From assembly GCF_905220995.1 (NCBI RefSeq), contig NZ_CAJNBJ010000001.1:1240001-1304000 (forward strand): 64,000 nt of DNA, written 5' to 3'. The notes under the pieces are model-generated. The model searched no databases. It had not been told where the DNA came from and worked only from the letters and a program-made list of their open reading frames with translations. How positions within the stretch are numbered: the stretch's first letter is position 1; the number at the start of each line of letters is the position of its first letter. This document shows positions 8,672 through 16,712 of this stretch, piece by piece. The stretch comes from Nitrospira defluvii. Lineage in GTDB: Bacteria > Nitrospirota > Nitrospiria > Nitrospirales > Nitrospiraceae. The position numbers were made by a program, and so were the translations under genes.

Positions 8672-9625
8672 TCACTTCGTGGGAGACGCGGGGGAAGACC
8701 GTTTGGTGATCATGTTCATCGCCAGCGTCAACATCGAGCCGACATCCGACACATTGGCGGGAAGCACGAGGGTGTTGCTGGCCTTCGCCAGTTCCCCGAA
8801 CTTGGTGATGTACTGTTCCGCGACGCGCAGCTGCACCGCTTCGTACCCGCCGGGGATTTGCGTGGCCTCGGCCACTTTTCGCAGTCCGTCGGCTGTGGCG
8901 CCGGCGATGGCCGTAATGGCCGCCGCCGCGCCTTCGGCCTCGTTGATTTGCTGCTGCTTTTTCGCTTCGGAGGCTTTGATGACCTGTTGCTTCTCGCCTT
9001 CCGCTTGGTTGATGGCGGCGTCGCGCTCACCTTCTGAAGTCAGAATCACCGCACGCTTCTCCCGTTCGGCGCGCATCTGCTTTTCCATTGCGGCGAGCAC
9101 GTCTTTGGGGGGCGTAATGTTCTTGATCTCGTAACGCAGGACCTTCACGCCCCAGGGCTCCGTCGCCTTGTCCAACTCGTTCACCACCTGGCTGTTGATG
9201 TTGGTCCGTTCTTCGAACGTGCGATCGAGTTCGATTCTGCCGATCTCGCTGCGGAGTGCGGTCTGGGCGAGTTGGGTGATGGCGAATCGATAGTCGCTGA
9301 TGCCGTAGGACGCCCGTTGCGGGTCCAGGACTTTGGCGTAGAGAATGCCGTCGACGCCGACTTGCACGTTGTCCCTCGTAATGCAGACCTGTTCGGGAAT
9401 ATCGATCGCCGTTTCCTTCAGCGAGTGTTTGTATTGCACGCTGTCGATGAAGGGCCAGAGGATATGAAATCCTGCGCCGAGCGTGCGTGAATATCGACCA
9501 AGACGTTCGACGACGTACGCGCTCTGTTGCGGCACGACCCGCGCCGTTTTCGAGATGACGAGCAGGACGAGTCCCGCAAGGAATATCACGACCCAGAGTC
9601 CGCCTGGCATGCCGCTATCCTCCAT
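8672..9625 (-). CDS. SPFH/Band 7 membrane protein (stomatin/QmcA-like)
   Basis: 317 aa. One N-terminal membrane helix (~8-25) is followed by an SPFH domain (VVPQQSAYVVERLGRYSRTL, then LKETAIDIPEQ and RTFEERTNINSQV). A long charged coiled coil rich in Ala, Glu and Gln comes next (~175-260) and then a C-terminal VLPANVSDVGSML segment. Such proteins form ring-like oligomers on the inner membrane and organise or guard membrane proteases. It begins 12 bp after the nfeD gene, the classic stomatin-NfeD operon. A GAGGT motif precedes the ATG at 9625. Confidence 0.88.
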   Translation of the reverse strand: MEDSGMPGGLWVVIFLAGLVLLVISKTARVVPQQSAYVVERLGRYSRTLGAGFHILWPFIDSVQYKHSLKETAIDIPEQVCITRDNVQVGVDGILYAKVLDPQRASYGISDYRFAITQLAQTALRSEIGRIELDRTFEERTNINSQVVNELDKATEPWGVKVLRYEIKNITPPKDVLAAMEKQMRAEREKRAVILTSEGERDAAINQAEGEKQQVIKASEAKKQQQINEAEGAAAAITAIAGATADGLRKVAEATQIPGGYEAVQLRVAEQYITKFGELAKASNTLVLPANVSDVGSMLTLAMNMITKRSSPASPTK

Positions 9626-9637
9626 AATGGTGCGACC

Positions 9638-10075
9638 TCATGATTCAGGTGTGATCCACAGGGTGATCCCCTCGACCCGCTCGACGCGGGTGCGTTGACC
9701 TTTGGTGAGCGGCTTGTTTCCCGCGTTGTGCGCATTCCACGTGCTGCCGCGGCATTCCGCTTTGCCCCGGCCGTCCGGCGGAATGTCGTCCAGGACGACG
9801 GCGGTTTCGCCGCCCATCGTATCGACCGGCGACAGGTCGCCTCGATCGGTTTTCATGAGACGGCGGAGCGGTTGGCGGAGGAGGACGAGCGAGCCGACCG
9901 AGAACACCGAGAACAGCAGCCAGGACATCCATTCACTGTGGATGACGTCGAAGCCCACGAGCGCTCCGACGAGAAGTGCCCCGATGCCGAAGAACAACAT
10001 GTAGAATCCGCCGGGCGTGACGACTTCGGTGCCGAGCAGAAACAGTCCCAGAAACGCCCACAACCACCAGGTCAT
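9638..10075 (-). CDS. NfeD-like membrane protein
   Basis: 145 aa. Two or three N-terminal membrane segments (residues ~3-70: FLGLFLLGTEVVTPGGFYML, then LVGALVGF and WLLFSVFSVGSLVLL) precede a small OB-fold domain (~85-143) with GGETAVVLDDI and KGQRTRVERVEGITLWI. This is the short NfeD type that partners stomatin-like SPFH proteins. It is the first gene of the minus-strand run, with a strong ribosome site (GAGGAGGTG) ahead of the ATG at 10075. It faces the divergent CARF gene across ~140 bp. Confidence 0.85.
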   Translation of the reverse strand: MTWWLWAFLGLFLLGTEVVTPGGFYMLFFGIGALLVGALVGFDVIHSEWMSWLLFSVFSVGSLVLLRQPLRRLMKTDRGDLSPVDTMGGETAVVLDDIPPDGRGKAECRGSTWNAHNAGNKPLTKGQRTRVERVEGITLWITPES

Positions 10076-10180
10076 CGCACCTCCTCAGACGTCACAAGCG
10101 GTCGGATGGCACAGGAATGCTGGCGAAAGTCTATGCGCCTTTCCCCGGAGCGTCAAGAATTGTGCGTAAACCCTCGTTCG

Positions 10181-10209
10181 TTGAAGCGGCGAGATCGCAA
10201 TGGTATAGT
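10181..10209 (+). promoter_or_regulatory. candidate sigma-70 promoter of the CARF gene
   Basis: TTGAAG (10181-10186) and TATAGT (10204-10209) are separated by exactly 17 bp. A start about 7 bp further would fall at ~10216, only 3 bp before the ATG at 10219. No Shine-Dalgarno sequence is visible there. The transcript could therefore be leaderless or nearly so. This is a motif match only. Confidence 0.45.
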
Positions 10210-10218
10210 CCGCCGATT

Positions 10219-11475
10219 ATGCCGCCAGATATTCCTGTGAAAGCCTTGATCCTCGCGTTCACCGATGCGCCGGCGCTTGCCGCCTACGTCATCAATCGAC
10301 TGCAGCCGGAATTGTTGTGTTTTTTTGTGCCGGAATCGGCGAAGGCCCAAGTCGAATCAGCCGTGCAACCGTTGGTTCAGCAGATGCCGAAACGCTGGGA
10401 TTGGGTCGTCACGCCCGATCCGGCTGATGTCATCGCCTGCCATCAGGCCTTGTCGCGCACGATTCACGATCTCTTTCGCACCTGGGCTGTACAGGTGGGG
10501 GAAGTGGTGGTCGATTTGACCGGCGCCACCCCTGCTATGGCCGCCGCGCTGGCGACGGTGAGCCAACCTTGGACGTCGCGAGTCATCAGTCTGGTCGATG
10601 CGGCGGGTCGCGAAGAGGGGGAGGCGATCGCGATCGGCGGGTTGACCAAGTATTGGTTGCAAGGCAACCCCTGGGACGAGGCGGCGGTGGTGGTTCGTCG
10701 GGAAGCCAGTGAGGCCTTCAATCACGGTTCGTTTAGGGCTGCCGCGACCCTTTTTCATACGCTGGAGGCTCGGGTGAGCGGGGGGCAGAAACCTCTCTAT
10801 CGGGCCTTAGGAGAACTCGCGCTGGGCTATGGGCTGTGGGAGCAGTTTCACTATCGCCAGGCCTGGGAGAAGCTGAAAAGCTCGCTGAAGGCGCTTGATA
10901 TGGCCTCGCTCTGGGGCGGGCCTCCGGGACTCAAGGCGCTGCTGCCCTTGATCAAGGCCAACAGCGGATTCTTAGAGAAGCTGGTGCTCGATCCTGCTGA
11001 TGTGAAGGAAGGTGTGGTGCTTGATCTGTTGGCCCATGCGCATCGACGGGCGCAGGTGGACCATGATCACGAGCGAGCTATGGTCGCGTTGGTCCGCGCG
11101 CTGGAGGCCTGCGCTCAACGGCAATTGTTCAAACAACACAAGATCAAGAGCTGGGATGTGCGACCGGAGCAATTGCCCGAAGCGATGCGCGACACCTGCC
11201 GCGCCTGTTACCTGGACGATGTAGATGGGAAGTACAAGCTGCCGCTCCAGAGTCAGTGGCGCGCCTTGGCCGATCTTGGTGATCCGATGGGACAGGCGTT
11301 TCTCCGCGACTGGCCCAAGATGAAGCCGCTGCTTGATGCCGCCAATCATGCGGTGTTGGGGCACGGGTTTGAGGCGGTCAAAGGTGAGCGGGTGCAGCAG
11401 CTGTCCGATGTGGTGATGAAGCTCACGGGCGTGAGCGAGTTCTCGCTGCCGAAGTTCCCGACGCTGAATCTCTAA
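10219..11475 (+). CDS. CARF-domain protein resembling the CRISPR-associated TIGR02710/Csm6 group
   Basis: 418 aa. The N-terminal ~160 residues form a Rossmann-like CARF domain: VKALILAFTDAPALAAYV, a CFFVPESAK strand, and the ligand-loop motif VVVDLTGATPAMAAALA (~95-111), very close to the DLTGGT signature of CARF proteins. The helical C-terminal part (~170-415) has LLAHAHRRAQVDHDHERAMV (~270-289) followed by ALVRALEACAQRQLF, as in the Cas02710 family. An RxxxxH arrangement (RAQVDH) resembles a HEPN RNase motif. CARF proteins bind cyclic oligoadenylate made by type III CRISPR systems, but no cas gene or array lies in the window. The ATG at 10219 was chosen because the domain starts right after it. 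Confidence 0.7.
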   Translation: MPPDIPVKALILAFTDAPALAAYVINRLQPELLCFFVPESAKAQVESAVQPLVQQMPKRWDWVVTPDPADVIACHQALSRTIHDLFRTWAVQVGEVVVDLTGATPAMAAALATVSQPWTSRVISLVDAAGREEGEAIAIGGLTKYWLQGNPWDEAAVVVRREASEAFNHGSFRAAATLFHTLEARVSGGQKPLYRALGELALGYGLWEQFHYRQAWEKLKSSLKALDMASLWGGPPGLKALLPLIKANSGFLEKLVLDPADVKEGVVLDLLAHAHRRAQVDHDHERAMVALVRALEACAQRQLFKQHKIKSWDVRPEQLPEAMRDTCRACYLDDVDGKYKLPLQSQWRALADLGDPMGQAFLRDWPKMKPLLDAANHAVLGHGFEAVKGERVQQLSDVVMKLTGVSEFSLPKFPTLNL

Positions 11476-11495
11476 GTCTGCTTGGCCCTTCACGC

Positions 11496-11897
11496 ATGGA
11501 CATCCGTATCTACTACGAGGACACCGACTGCGGGGGAGTGGTGTACTATGCCAACTACCTCAAGTATTTCGAGCGGGCCAGGACCCATTATCTCGAAGAA
11601 CGGGGACTGTCGGTTGCAGGCCTGCGTGAGCAGGGCACGCAGTTCGTGGTGGTGCATGCGGAGGTAGACTATCGATCGCCTGGTCGGTACGGGGACACGT
11701 TGGTGGTTGACACGACGCTGGCCGCTGCCAGTCAGACCTCATTCACCTTCGCGCACGTGGTGCGAGAGCGGACCAGCGGGCGTCTGGTGGTCGAAGGGTC
11801 GGCGAAGCTGGTGACGGTGGATGAACAGTTGAAAGTAAGGCGGCTCGACAAACCCACCCTGGCTGCGCTACAAGGACCTCCACAGACGAGGAGCTAA
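11496..11897 (+). CDS. ybgC: acyl-CoA thioesterase of the YbgC family
   Basis: 133 aa hotdog-fold thioesterase. The signature YYEDTDCGGVVYYANYLKYF (~6-25) has the catalytic Asp, and the fold continues with FVVVHAEVDYRSPGRYGD and SFTFAHVV. YbgC hydrolyses acyl-CoA or acyl-ACP and in many Gram-negatives is the first gene of the tol-pal cluster. Here no tol gene follows. The next gene overlaps its stop by one base (TAATG), so the two are translationally coupled. It starts 20 bp after the CARF gene on the same strand. Confidence 0.9.
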   Translation: MDIRIYYEDTDCGGVVYYANYLKYFERARTHYLEERGLSVAGLREQGTQFVVVHAEVDYRSPGRYGDTLVVDTTLAAASQTSFTFAHVVRERTSGRLVVEGSAKLVTVDEQLKVRRLDKPTLAALQGPPQTRS

Positions 11898-12010
11898 TGG
11901 ATAAACTCGGCACATGGTTGGCGGTCACGGGTGTGGCGATCGGGTTCGTCGTCCTCGCCTGGTTGCTGTTTTCCGACAATCCGAAGGACAAGAAAAACAA
12001 GAAGTCCTGA
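11897..12010 (+). CDS. 37-aa single-pass membrane peptide
   Basis: MDKLGTWLAV starts a short frame with one hydrophobic helix (residues ~7-25) and a very basic end (KDKKNKKS). The ATG overlaps the ybgC stop (TAATG), and GAGGAG lies 3-4 bases before it. This supports real, coupled translation. No function is known. The topology is probably cytoplasmic C-terminus by the positive-inside rule. Confidence 0.5.
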   Translation: MDKLGTWLAVTGVAIGFVVLAWLLFSDNPKDKKNKKS

Positions 12011-12059
12011 CGAGCATCTTGTAGGTCGGCTGGCTGTCGCGGTCCCGGCCGATCCCCGT

Positions 12060-12797
12060 TCATTCCCCCAAGAGTTTCCGAATCATCTCTTCCATCCCTT
12101 CGGCCCAGAGGCGGTAGCCCAGTAAGCTGGGGTGCAGCGCATCGGACATGATCTCCGGGGGCAGGCGCCCGTCGCCGTCGAGAAAGCGCCGGTTCAGGTT
12201 CAGAAAAAAGACCTGGTGTTGATCGGCGAGCGCCGGCAGCCGTGCATTGACGGTTTCGTTCACGCGGCGAAACGGGTTGTCGGCCGATGCGCCTCGGGGG
12301 AAAATCGCCAAGAGCAGAATCTTGGTTCCCGGCAGGCGTGTGCGCAACGTGGTGAGAATTGCCTGGATGCCCGCAGTGGTGTGTTCGGGAGGATCTTCCC
12401 GGATTGTCGCATTGTTCGTTCCGATCATCACCACCGCCAGTTTAGGTGCAATGCCATCAAGCTCCCCGTGCTGGAGTCGCCATAGTACGTTATCCGTCTG
12501 ATCGCTGTTGTAGCCCAGATTCACCGCTCGTCTGGCGGCATAGTACCGGTCCCACACCGGGCGCCCATCTTCCTCCCAGCCCTGCGTGATGGAATCGCCG
12601 ATAAACAAGAGATCGACCTGGCCTTGGCGGATGCGCGCGACCGTCCGGTCATGCCGTTCTGTCCACCACGCCTCGCGTTGAGGCGCTGGGGTTTCGGCCT
12701 TGATCGGTTGTGCGTCGGCGACGATTGGGCCGAGCGAGAGCAGCAGGGCAAGTAAGCAGGCGAGCCGTGAACAGCTAGTGAACGCGGTGCGTAACAT
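12060..12797 (-). CDS. secreted GDSL/SGNH-family esterase
   Basis: 245 aa with a signal peptide (~1-29, ending VADAQ). SGNH blocks are in order: block I FIGDSITQGW (~65-74, nucleophile Ser), the Gly/Asn blocks NLGYNSDQ and MIGTNNA, and block V SDALHPSLLGY with Asp and His. The layout resembles platelet-activating-factor acetylhydrolase-type GDSL enzymes, which cut ester bonds of lipids or acetylated sugars; the substrate here is unknown. AAGGAGGA precedes the ATG at 12797 by 7 bases. It converges with the ybgC pair. Confidence 0.85.
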   Translation of the reverse strand: MLRTAFTSCSRLACLLALLLSLGPIVADAQPIKAETPAPQREAWWTERHDRTVARIRQGQVDLLFIGDSITQGWEEDGRPVWDRYYAARRAVNLGYNSDQTDNVLWRLQHGELDGIAPKLAVVMIGTNNATIREDPPEHTTAGIQAILTTLRTRLPGTKILLLAIFPRGASADNPFRRVNETVNARLPALADQHQVFFLNLNRRFLDGDGRLPPEIMSDALHPSLLGYRLWAEGMEEMIRKLLGE

Positions 12798-12954
12798 TCA
12801 CGATCCTCCTTGATGGTGCCGTAACTGTTACAGAACGATGTGTGTCGGATCAATTCTTTAGTTGGCCATGGGGCGTCACCCTAACGGCGTTGGTGTCAAT
12901 CCCTGATGTGTAGTCGGTGCGAGCGCCGACCCTGCTGGTTGTCATGCTGCGACC

Positions 12955-13635
12955 TTAACCGTGGCAGCAGCCCTTCGGACTCGTCTCGGTGGAGATGGCC
13001 GAAGCCGGCTGTGCCTCCATCGCGATGGCGGGAACGCTGTCTTCGTCCTGAGGGGTGAGCACCAGTTTTTTCAGTCGCGCCCAGGGAAACCCGGCGCCCG
13101 GATCGCTTCGTCGCGTCGGATCGAGTTTCGCGTGAGACACCACATGCTTCAGGTTGGGATATTTGGCCCAGCAATACCGCACGATCTGTGCCGTCGCCTG
13201 GATCTGCCAATCGGAAAACCCGTCGCGAGTGGTCTGATTGTTCACCACTTCGATTCCGAGGGACCAGTGGTTGACCTTGTCGGCCCCGTCGTTCACGTCC
13301 GGATGGGAGCAGGCGTTCCGTACATGCCACGCAGCCCTGGCTTCTGGCGCACAGGCCCAGACCAACTGTCCATGCTGCGGCTCGTCTTCATCGGGCACCA
13401 GCCATTGGAACGACGCCTTGCCGTCCCGCATCACCGAGATGGCTCCGGCCGAACTGGAGCCGGCGGTTGCGTGAATCACCACCGCTTTGATCCCTAAAAT
13501 CGCGTCGAAGATCCGGCTCGATGTGCTCTGTTCCCAATAGGCCTGGATACCCGGATACCACACTTCGTTGAGGATGACGTCGGAGGGGCGTCCTGTTCGC
13601 GGGAGATTAAATTGATAGGTCTTCGGGTTGGGCAT
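12955..13635 (-). CDS. N-acetylmuramoyl-L-alanine amidase (Amidase_2/AmpD type)
   Basis: 226 aa. Zinc-amidase motifs are VVIHATAG (first His, ~52-59), VNHWSLGIEVVN (substrate strand) and VVSHAKLDPTRRSDPGAGFPW (second His plus the conserved KxDPG turn, ~164-184). The family cleaves the bond between muramic acid and L-alanine of peptidoglycan. No signal peptide is seen, and the C-terminal ~30 residues are low complexity. This could mean a cytosolic recycling role or export by another route. It stands alone between small genes. Confidence 0.82.
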   Translation of the reverse strand: MPNPKTYQFNLPRTGRPSDVILNEVWYPGIQAYWEQSTSSRIFDAILGIKAVVIHATAGSSSAGAISVMRDGKASFQWLVPDEDEPQHGQLVWACAPEARAAWHVRNACSHPDVNDGADKVNHWSLGIEVVNNQTTRDGFSDWQIQATAQIVRYCWAKYPNLKHVVSHAKLDPTRRSDPGAGFPWARLKKLVLTPQDEDSVPAIAMEAQPASAISTETSPKGCCHG

Positions 13636-13831
13636 GGTGTTGTCCTCCGTCGTAATGGGTCATGTCCGCGTGGCAGCGATCGAGAGCGGTCATGTCCCGC
13701 CGATGTTGGCGACCGCGATCCGGTCCCGAGGCGAGCAACCTATCATAAGTAGGCAACGCCCATGCCGGAAATCGAAGGTGGAAACATGGCCTGTTGGTCC
13801 GTGACCAGGCGGAAGTGAGGGGGCGGTCGCG

Positions 13832-14332
13832 TCAGCGCGACGGGGTGGATTCCTGCGTCTCGCCGCAGGCAGCAAACGGCGATGCCTGGCATGCCAGTGG
13901 GCGGCGGTAGAATTCCAGCGGCGGGCCGCCCTCGCTCTGAAACGACAGGCTCTCCCCATCCAACCGGTACCGTCGTGAAGCTTCAAACGCCTTGATGAAT
14001 GCGGCTTCGAACTCCATGCGGCGTGGTTCGCAAGCCATACGTGTGGTGATGCCGTGCGATACCGAGACCTCACCAGCGCTCGGCCCAAACGAAATGGCCG
14101 CAGTGTATCGATTGCATCCGGCGTGGCCCGACACTCGATCTCTTTCAAATGCCAAGACCACCGGTTGCCCGTCATCCGCAGAGGGAATCGCGCGGTTTCC
14201 CCAATGCGCCAGCTCCCAGCGGTTCCGTTCAGCCACCTGCTTCATCACGTCTGGCGAAGGAGTCGAGACGCAGGCCGTCATGAGCAACAGGGTACAGACT
14301 TTCGGGAAAAGACGAAGCAAGGACATTTTCAT
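13832..14332 (-). CDS. META-domain (HslJ-like) lipoprotein
   Basis: 166 aa. The N-terminus ends in the lipobox LMTAC (Cys ~21), predicting a lipoprotein. The META fold shows the usual landmarks: a WELAHWG opening strand, VSGHAGCNRYTAAISFG (the GCNxYxA motif), TRMACEPRRMEFEAAF and a final SFQSEGGPPLEFYR. META proteins such as HslJ are envelope proteins linked to stress resistance. The exact role is unknown. Two adjacent Cys at the end (PLACQASPFAACGE) may form a disulphide. Confidence 0.78.
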   Translation of the reverse strand: MKMSLLRLFPKVCTLLLMTACVSTPSPDVMKQVAERNRWELAHWGNRAIPSADDGQPVVLAFERDRVSGHAGCNRYTAAISFGPSAGEVSVSHGITTRMACEPRRMEFEAAFIKAFEASRRYRLDGESLSFQSEGGPPLEFYRRPLACQASPFAACGETQESTPSR

Positions 14333-14386
14333 GGAGGCGGATTGTACGATGAATTCGAATCGCTTGCCACGTCGAAGGCCAGGTGA

Positions 14387-14929
14387 TCACAGCGGTCGGC
14401 GAAGACGATACAGCACATGCCGGCGCAGCCCGGATTCGACAGGTACCTGAGGATGGTCGAACTTGGAGTCTAGTCGCATTCCGAGTCGCTCCATGACGGC
14501 ACGCGATTTTTGGTTGGCGACAGCGGTGAAGGACACGAGCTCTATCAGATGAAGTTGCTGAATGCCGAACGCGATAGCCGATTGCGCGGCCTCTGTGGCA
14601 TAGCCCAGGCCCCAGTATGGTTTGGCCAGGCGCCAGCCGACTTCCACGCAAGAGGAGAACGGAAGCTCCGGAGATGGTGTGTGTAGACCAACGAAGCCGA
14701 TGAAGTGCCCCGATGCCCGTTCCTCAACCGCCCAGAATCCCCAACCTCGTTCGTTGATCAATTGCTTCACCCGTTGGGCGAATGCATCGCTCTGTTCTCT
14801 GGGCCAAGGCGCCGGGTAGTAGCGCATGACCTCGCTGTCGGCATTCATCGCGGCAAACGGCTCGAGATCTGATGGCCGCCACTGTCGGAGTATCAGGCGG
14901 GGAGTGAGGAGCTCAATGGAGGAGCGCAT
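14387..14929 (-). CDS. GNAT acetyltransferase (RimJ/RimL type)
   Basis: 180 aa. It starts with LLTPRLILRQWRPSDLEPF, the typical opening of RimJ/RimL-like N-acetyltransferases. Motif A around VEVGWRLAKPYWGLGYATEA binds acetyl-CoA (the loop is LGYATEA), and the C-terminal ANQKSRAVMERLGMRLD is motif B. Targets of this class are protein N-termini or small amines; none can be named here. It is monocistronic. Confidence 0.85.
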   Translation of the reverse strand: MRSSIELLTPRLILRQWRPSDLEPFAAMNADSEVMRYYPAPWPREQSDAFAQRVKQLINERGWGFWAVEERASGHFIGFVGLHTPSPELPFSSCVEVGWRLAKPYWGLGYATEAAQSAIAFGIQQLHLIELVSFTAVANQKSRAVMERLGMRLDSKFDHPQVPVESGLRRHVLYRLRRPL

Positions 14930-15065
14930 GGCAAGTCGGTGGCGGTGAATCTATGATCGTTGATCAGACAAGGGATCGCTTTCTGTCTCTCCTGCCTGAC
15001 CGGTGTGTTTGTCTGTCCCGGCAGTCCGACGTATGCCAGTGTCGTCGCGACCTGTGGCCCCATGG

Positions 15066-15434
15066 TTAAGACGTTGCCATTCCCGCGGCAAGCCGGCGCC
15101 GTTTGAGCTTGTGTCCCACTTGCACGATCGCCTCAATCGCCGGCGTCAATTCGCGTCCCAAGTCCGTGAGCGAATACTCGACAGTCGGCGGTGACGTAGG
15201 TCGGACCTCGCGCGTGACGATCCCATCCTGCTGCAACCGTTTGAGGCGGGCCGTGAAGACCTTCGGTGACACGCCCGGAATGTCAGCCAACAATTCACTG
15301 AAGCGCCGAGGTTCCTCGCGCAAATACCAAATCACGTTCGGCGTCCAGGCTCCTTTCAGAAACTGCATGCACACCGTAAGCGGGCAGCCTGTGGGAGGCT
15401 GGGCAACCTTCGATTTCCTGCGTTTGACTGCCAT
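15066..15434 (-). CDS. HxlR-family transcriptional regulator
   Basis: 122 aa winged-helix protein. CPLTVCMQFLKGAWTPNVIW (~17-36) and RRFSELLADIPGVSPKVFTARL (the recognition helix region) define HxlR. The lone early Cys in GCPLTV is at the position used for redox or aldehyde sensing in several HxlR members. It is divergent from an SDR and tautomerase pair and separated from it by 160 bp holding a 25-bp inverted repeat, so it probably controls that pair and itself. GGAGGT lies 7 bases ahead of the ATG at 15434. Confidence 0.88.
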   Translation of the reverse strand: MAVKRRKSKVAQPPTGCPLTVCMQFLKGAWTPNVIWYLREEPRRFSELLADIPGVSPKVFTARLKRLQQDGIVTREVRPTSPPTVEYSLTDLGRELTPAIEAIVQVGHKLKRRRLAAGMATS

Positions 15435-15472
15435 GTGACGACCTCCGTTCGTGCGCTGCGGAGCTTTCCAAA

Positions 15473-15497
15473 TGGTAAGCACAATCTGTACTTACCA
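15473..15497. promoter_or_regulatory. inverted repeat, likely HxlR operator
   Basis: TGGTAAG (15473-15479) and CTTACCA (15491-15497) form perfect 7-bp arms around an 11-bp spacer. A further half-site CTTACC lies at 15531, 40 bp on, or about four helical turns. The position in the divergent intergenic space between the regulator and the SDR gene suits repressor binding. Confidence 0.6.
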
Positions 15498-15594
15498 AGA
15501 GATAGCATATTGCTTCGGGACAGTGCACGACTTACCTTGAGCTTCGACAGCGCAGCAGGTCGTTCATTCATCACCTCATGAAAGGAGTTGGCAT

Positions 15595-16317
15595 ATGGGA
15601 ACGCACAAGACCGCGATCGTGACCGGGGCGTCGAGCGGGATCGGGCTCGGCCTGACGACGGCTTTGGTGGAGCATGGCTATCGGGTGGTGGCCAATTCGC
15701 GGCGCATCACCGAGGCCGGGACGGTGGTTCCGTCCTCGCAGGTAGCGCTCGTGGATGGGGACATCGGCGAAGCTGAAACAGCGCGGCGGCTCGTCGACAC
15801 GGCCGTGAGCCGTTTCGGCGGCATCGATCTCTTGGTGAACAACGCCGGCATTTTCATCCCCAAGCCGTTCACGGAATACACGCCGGACGACTTCTCTCGA
15901 CTGGTGTCCACCAATCTGGCGGGATTTCTCTATGTGACCCAGGAGGCCGTTCGGCACATGAAGCGGCGCGGGGCCGGCCATGTCGTGACGATCACCACCA
16001 CCTTAGCCGACCAACCCATCGCGGGAGTGCCCGCCTCGGTACCGGTGCTGACGAAGGGCGGGCTGAACGCCGCGACGGCTGCGCTGGCCATTGAGTTCGC
16101 GAACGACGGTGTCCGGTTCAACGCCATCGGCGCCGGCATCATCGACACCCCCATGCACAAGCCCGACACGCACGGTTTTCTGAAGACACTGCACCCCATT
16201 CAACGGATCGGGCGCGTGTCGGAAATCGTCGATGCTGTGTTGTATCTCACGGAGGCGACGTTCGTCACCGGGGAAGTGTTGCATGTGGACGGCGGCGCTC
16301 ACGCAGGCAAGTGGTGA
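15595..16317 (+). CDS. SDR-family protein lacking the catalytic Tyr
   Basis: 240 aa Rossmann protein. TGASSGIGLG (~10-19) binds NAD(P), and DLLVNNAGIF is the structural NNAG. In classical SDRs a YxxxK pair follows. Here the segment reads ASVPVLTKGGLNAA, so the Lys and the Gly-Gly are kept but the Tyr position is Pro, and the usual catalytic Ser region reads TITTT. It may be a non-catalytic or differently acting SDR; a related Tyr-less SDR group exists to my knowledge. AAAGGAG precedes the ATG. It is followed by a tautomerase gene, and is probably under HxlR control. Confidence 0.82.
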   Translation: MGTHKTAIVTGASSGIGLGLTTALVEHGYRVVANSRRITEAGTVVPSSQVALVDGDIGEAETARRLVDTAVSRFGGIDLLVNNAGIFIPKPFTEYTPDDFSRLVSTNLAGFLYVTQEAVRHMKRRGAGHVVTITTTLADQPIAGVPASVPVLTKGGLNAATAALAIEFANDGVRFNAIGAGIIDTPMHKPDTHGFLKTLHPIQRIGRVSEIVDAVLYLTEATFVTGEVLHVDGGAHAGKW

Positions 16318-16377
16318 GCAAACCGGCCTGGGCGCTCATGATGAGCGCTCGGGCCTCAGTCTGAAAGGAATAAAGCC

Positions 16378-16593
16378 ATGCCCTACGTTCATCTGAGAGT
16401 CACGCGCGAAGGTGTCACCCGCGAACACAAACAGGCGCTGATTGCAGGTATCACCGACCTGTTGGTGCGTGTCCTGGACAAGAAACCGTCTCAGACGTTT
16501 GTCGTGATCGAGGAGGTGGACACGGACAACTGGGGTGTCGCCGGCCTCACGGTCACACAACTGCGGACACTCGAACGGAGAGGGCTTGAATGA
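16378..16593 (+). CDS. 4-oxalocrotonate tautomerase-family protein
   Basis: 71 aa. The sequence begins MPYVHLRV, so removal of Met exposes the catalytic N-terminal Pro. The family helix EHKQALIAGITDLLVRVLDK and the strand QTFVVIEEVDTDNWGVAG fit tautomerase length and pattern. These enzymes move protons between keto and enol forms or dehalogenate small acids. It lies 60 bp after the SDR gene and is probably in the same transcript, which points to detoxification of an aldehyde, quinone or unsaturated carbonyl. The substrate is unknown. Confidence 0.85.
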   Translation: MPYVHLRVTREGVTREHKQALIAGITDLLVRVLDKKPSQTFVVIEEVDTDNWGVAGLTVTQLRTLERRGLE

Positions 16594-16712
16594 GAGCGTA
16601 GCCGAACAATGACTCCCGACCCTGTTCCCGCCAGGCGAAGCCACGCTGCTGTCGAGGCCTCATTTGTGCTGCTCGGGCGAGGAGTGCGGGTCATGCCTGC
16701 GTCGTGGTCCTC

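Noticed and set aside
10219-12010. CRISPR array or cas operon beside the CARF gene
   Set aside because: No direct repeats with regular spacers and no Cas10 or Cas6-like gene are seen.
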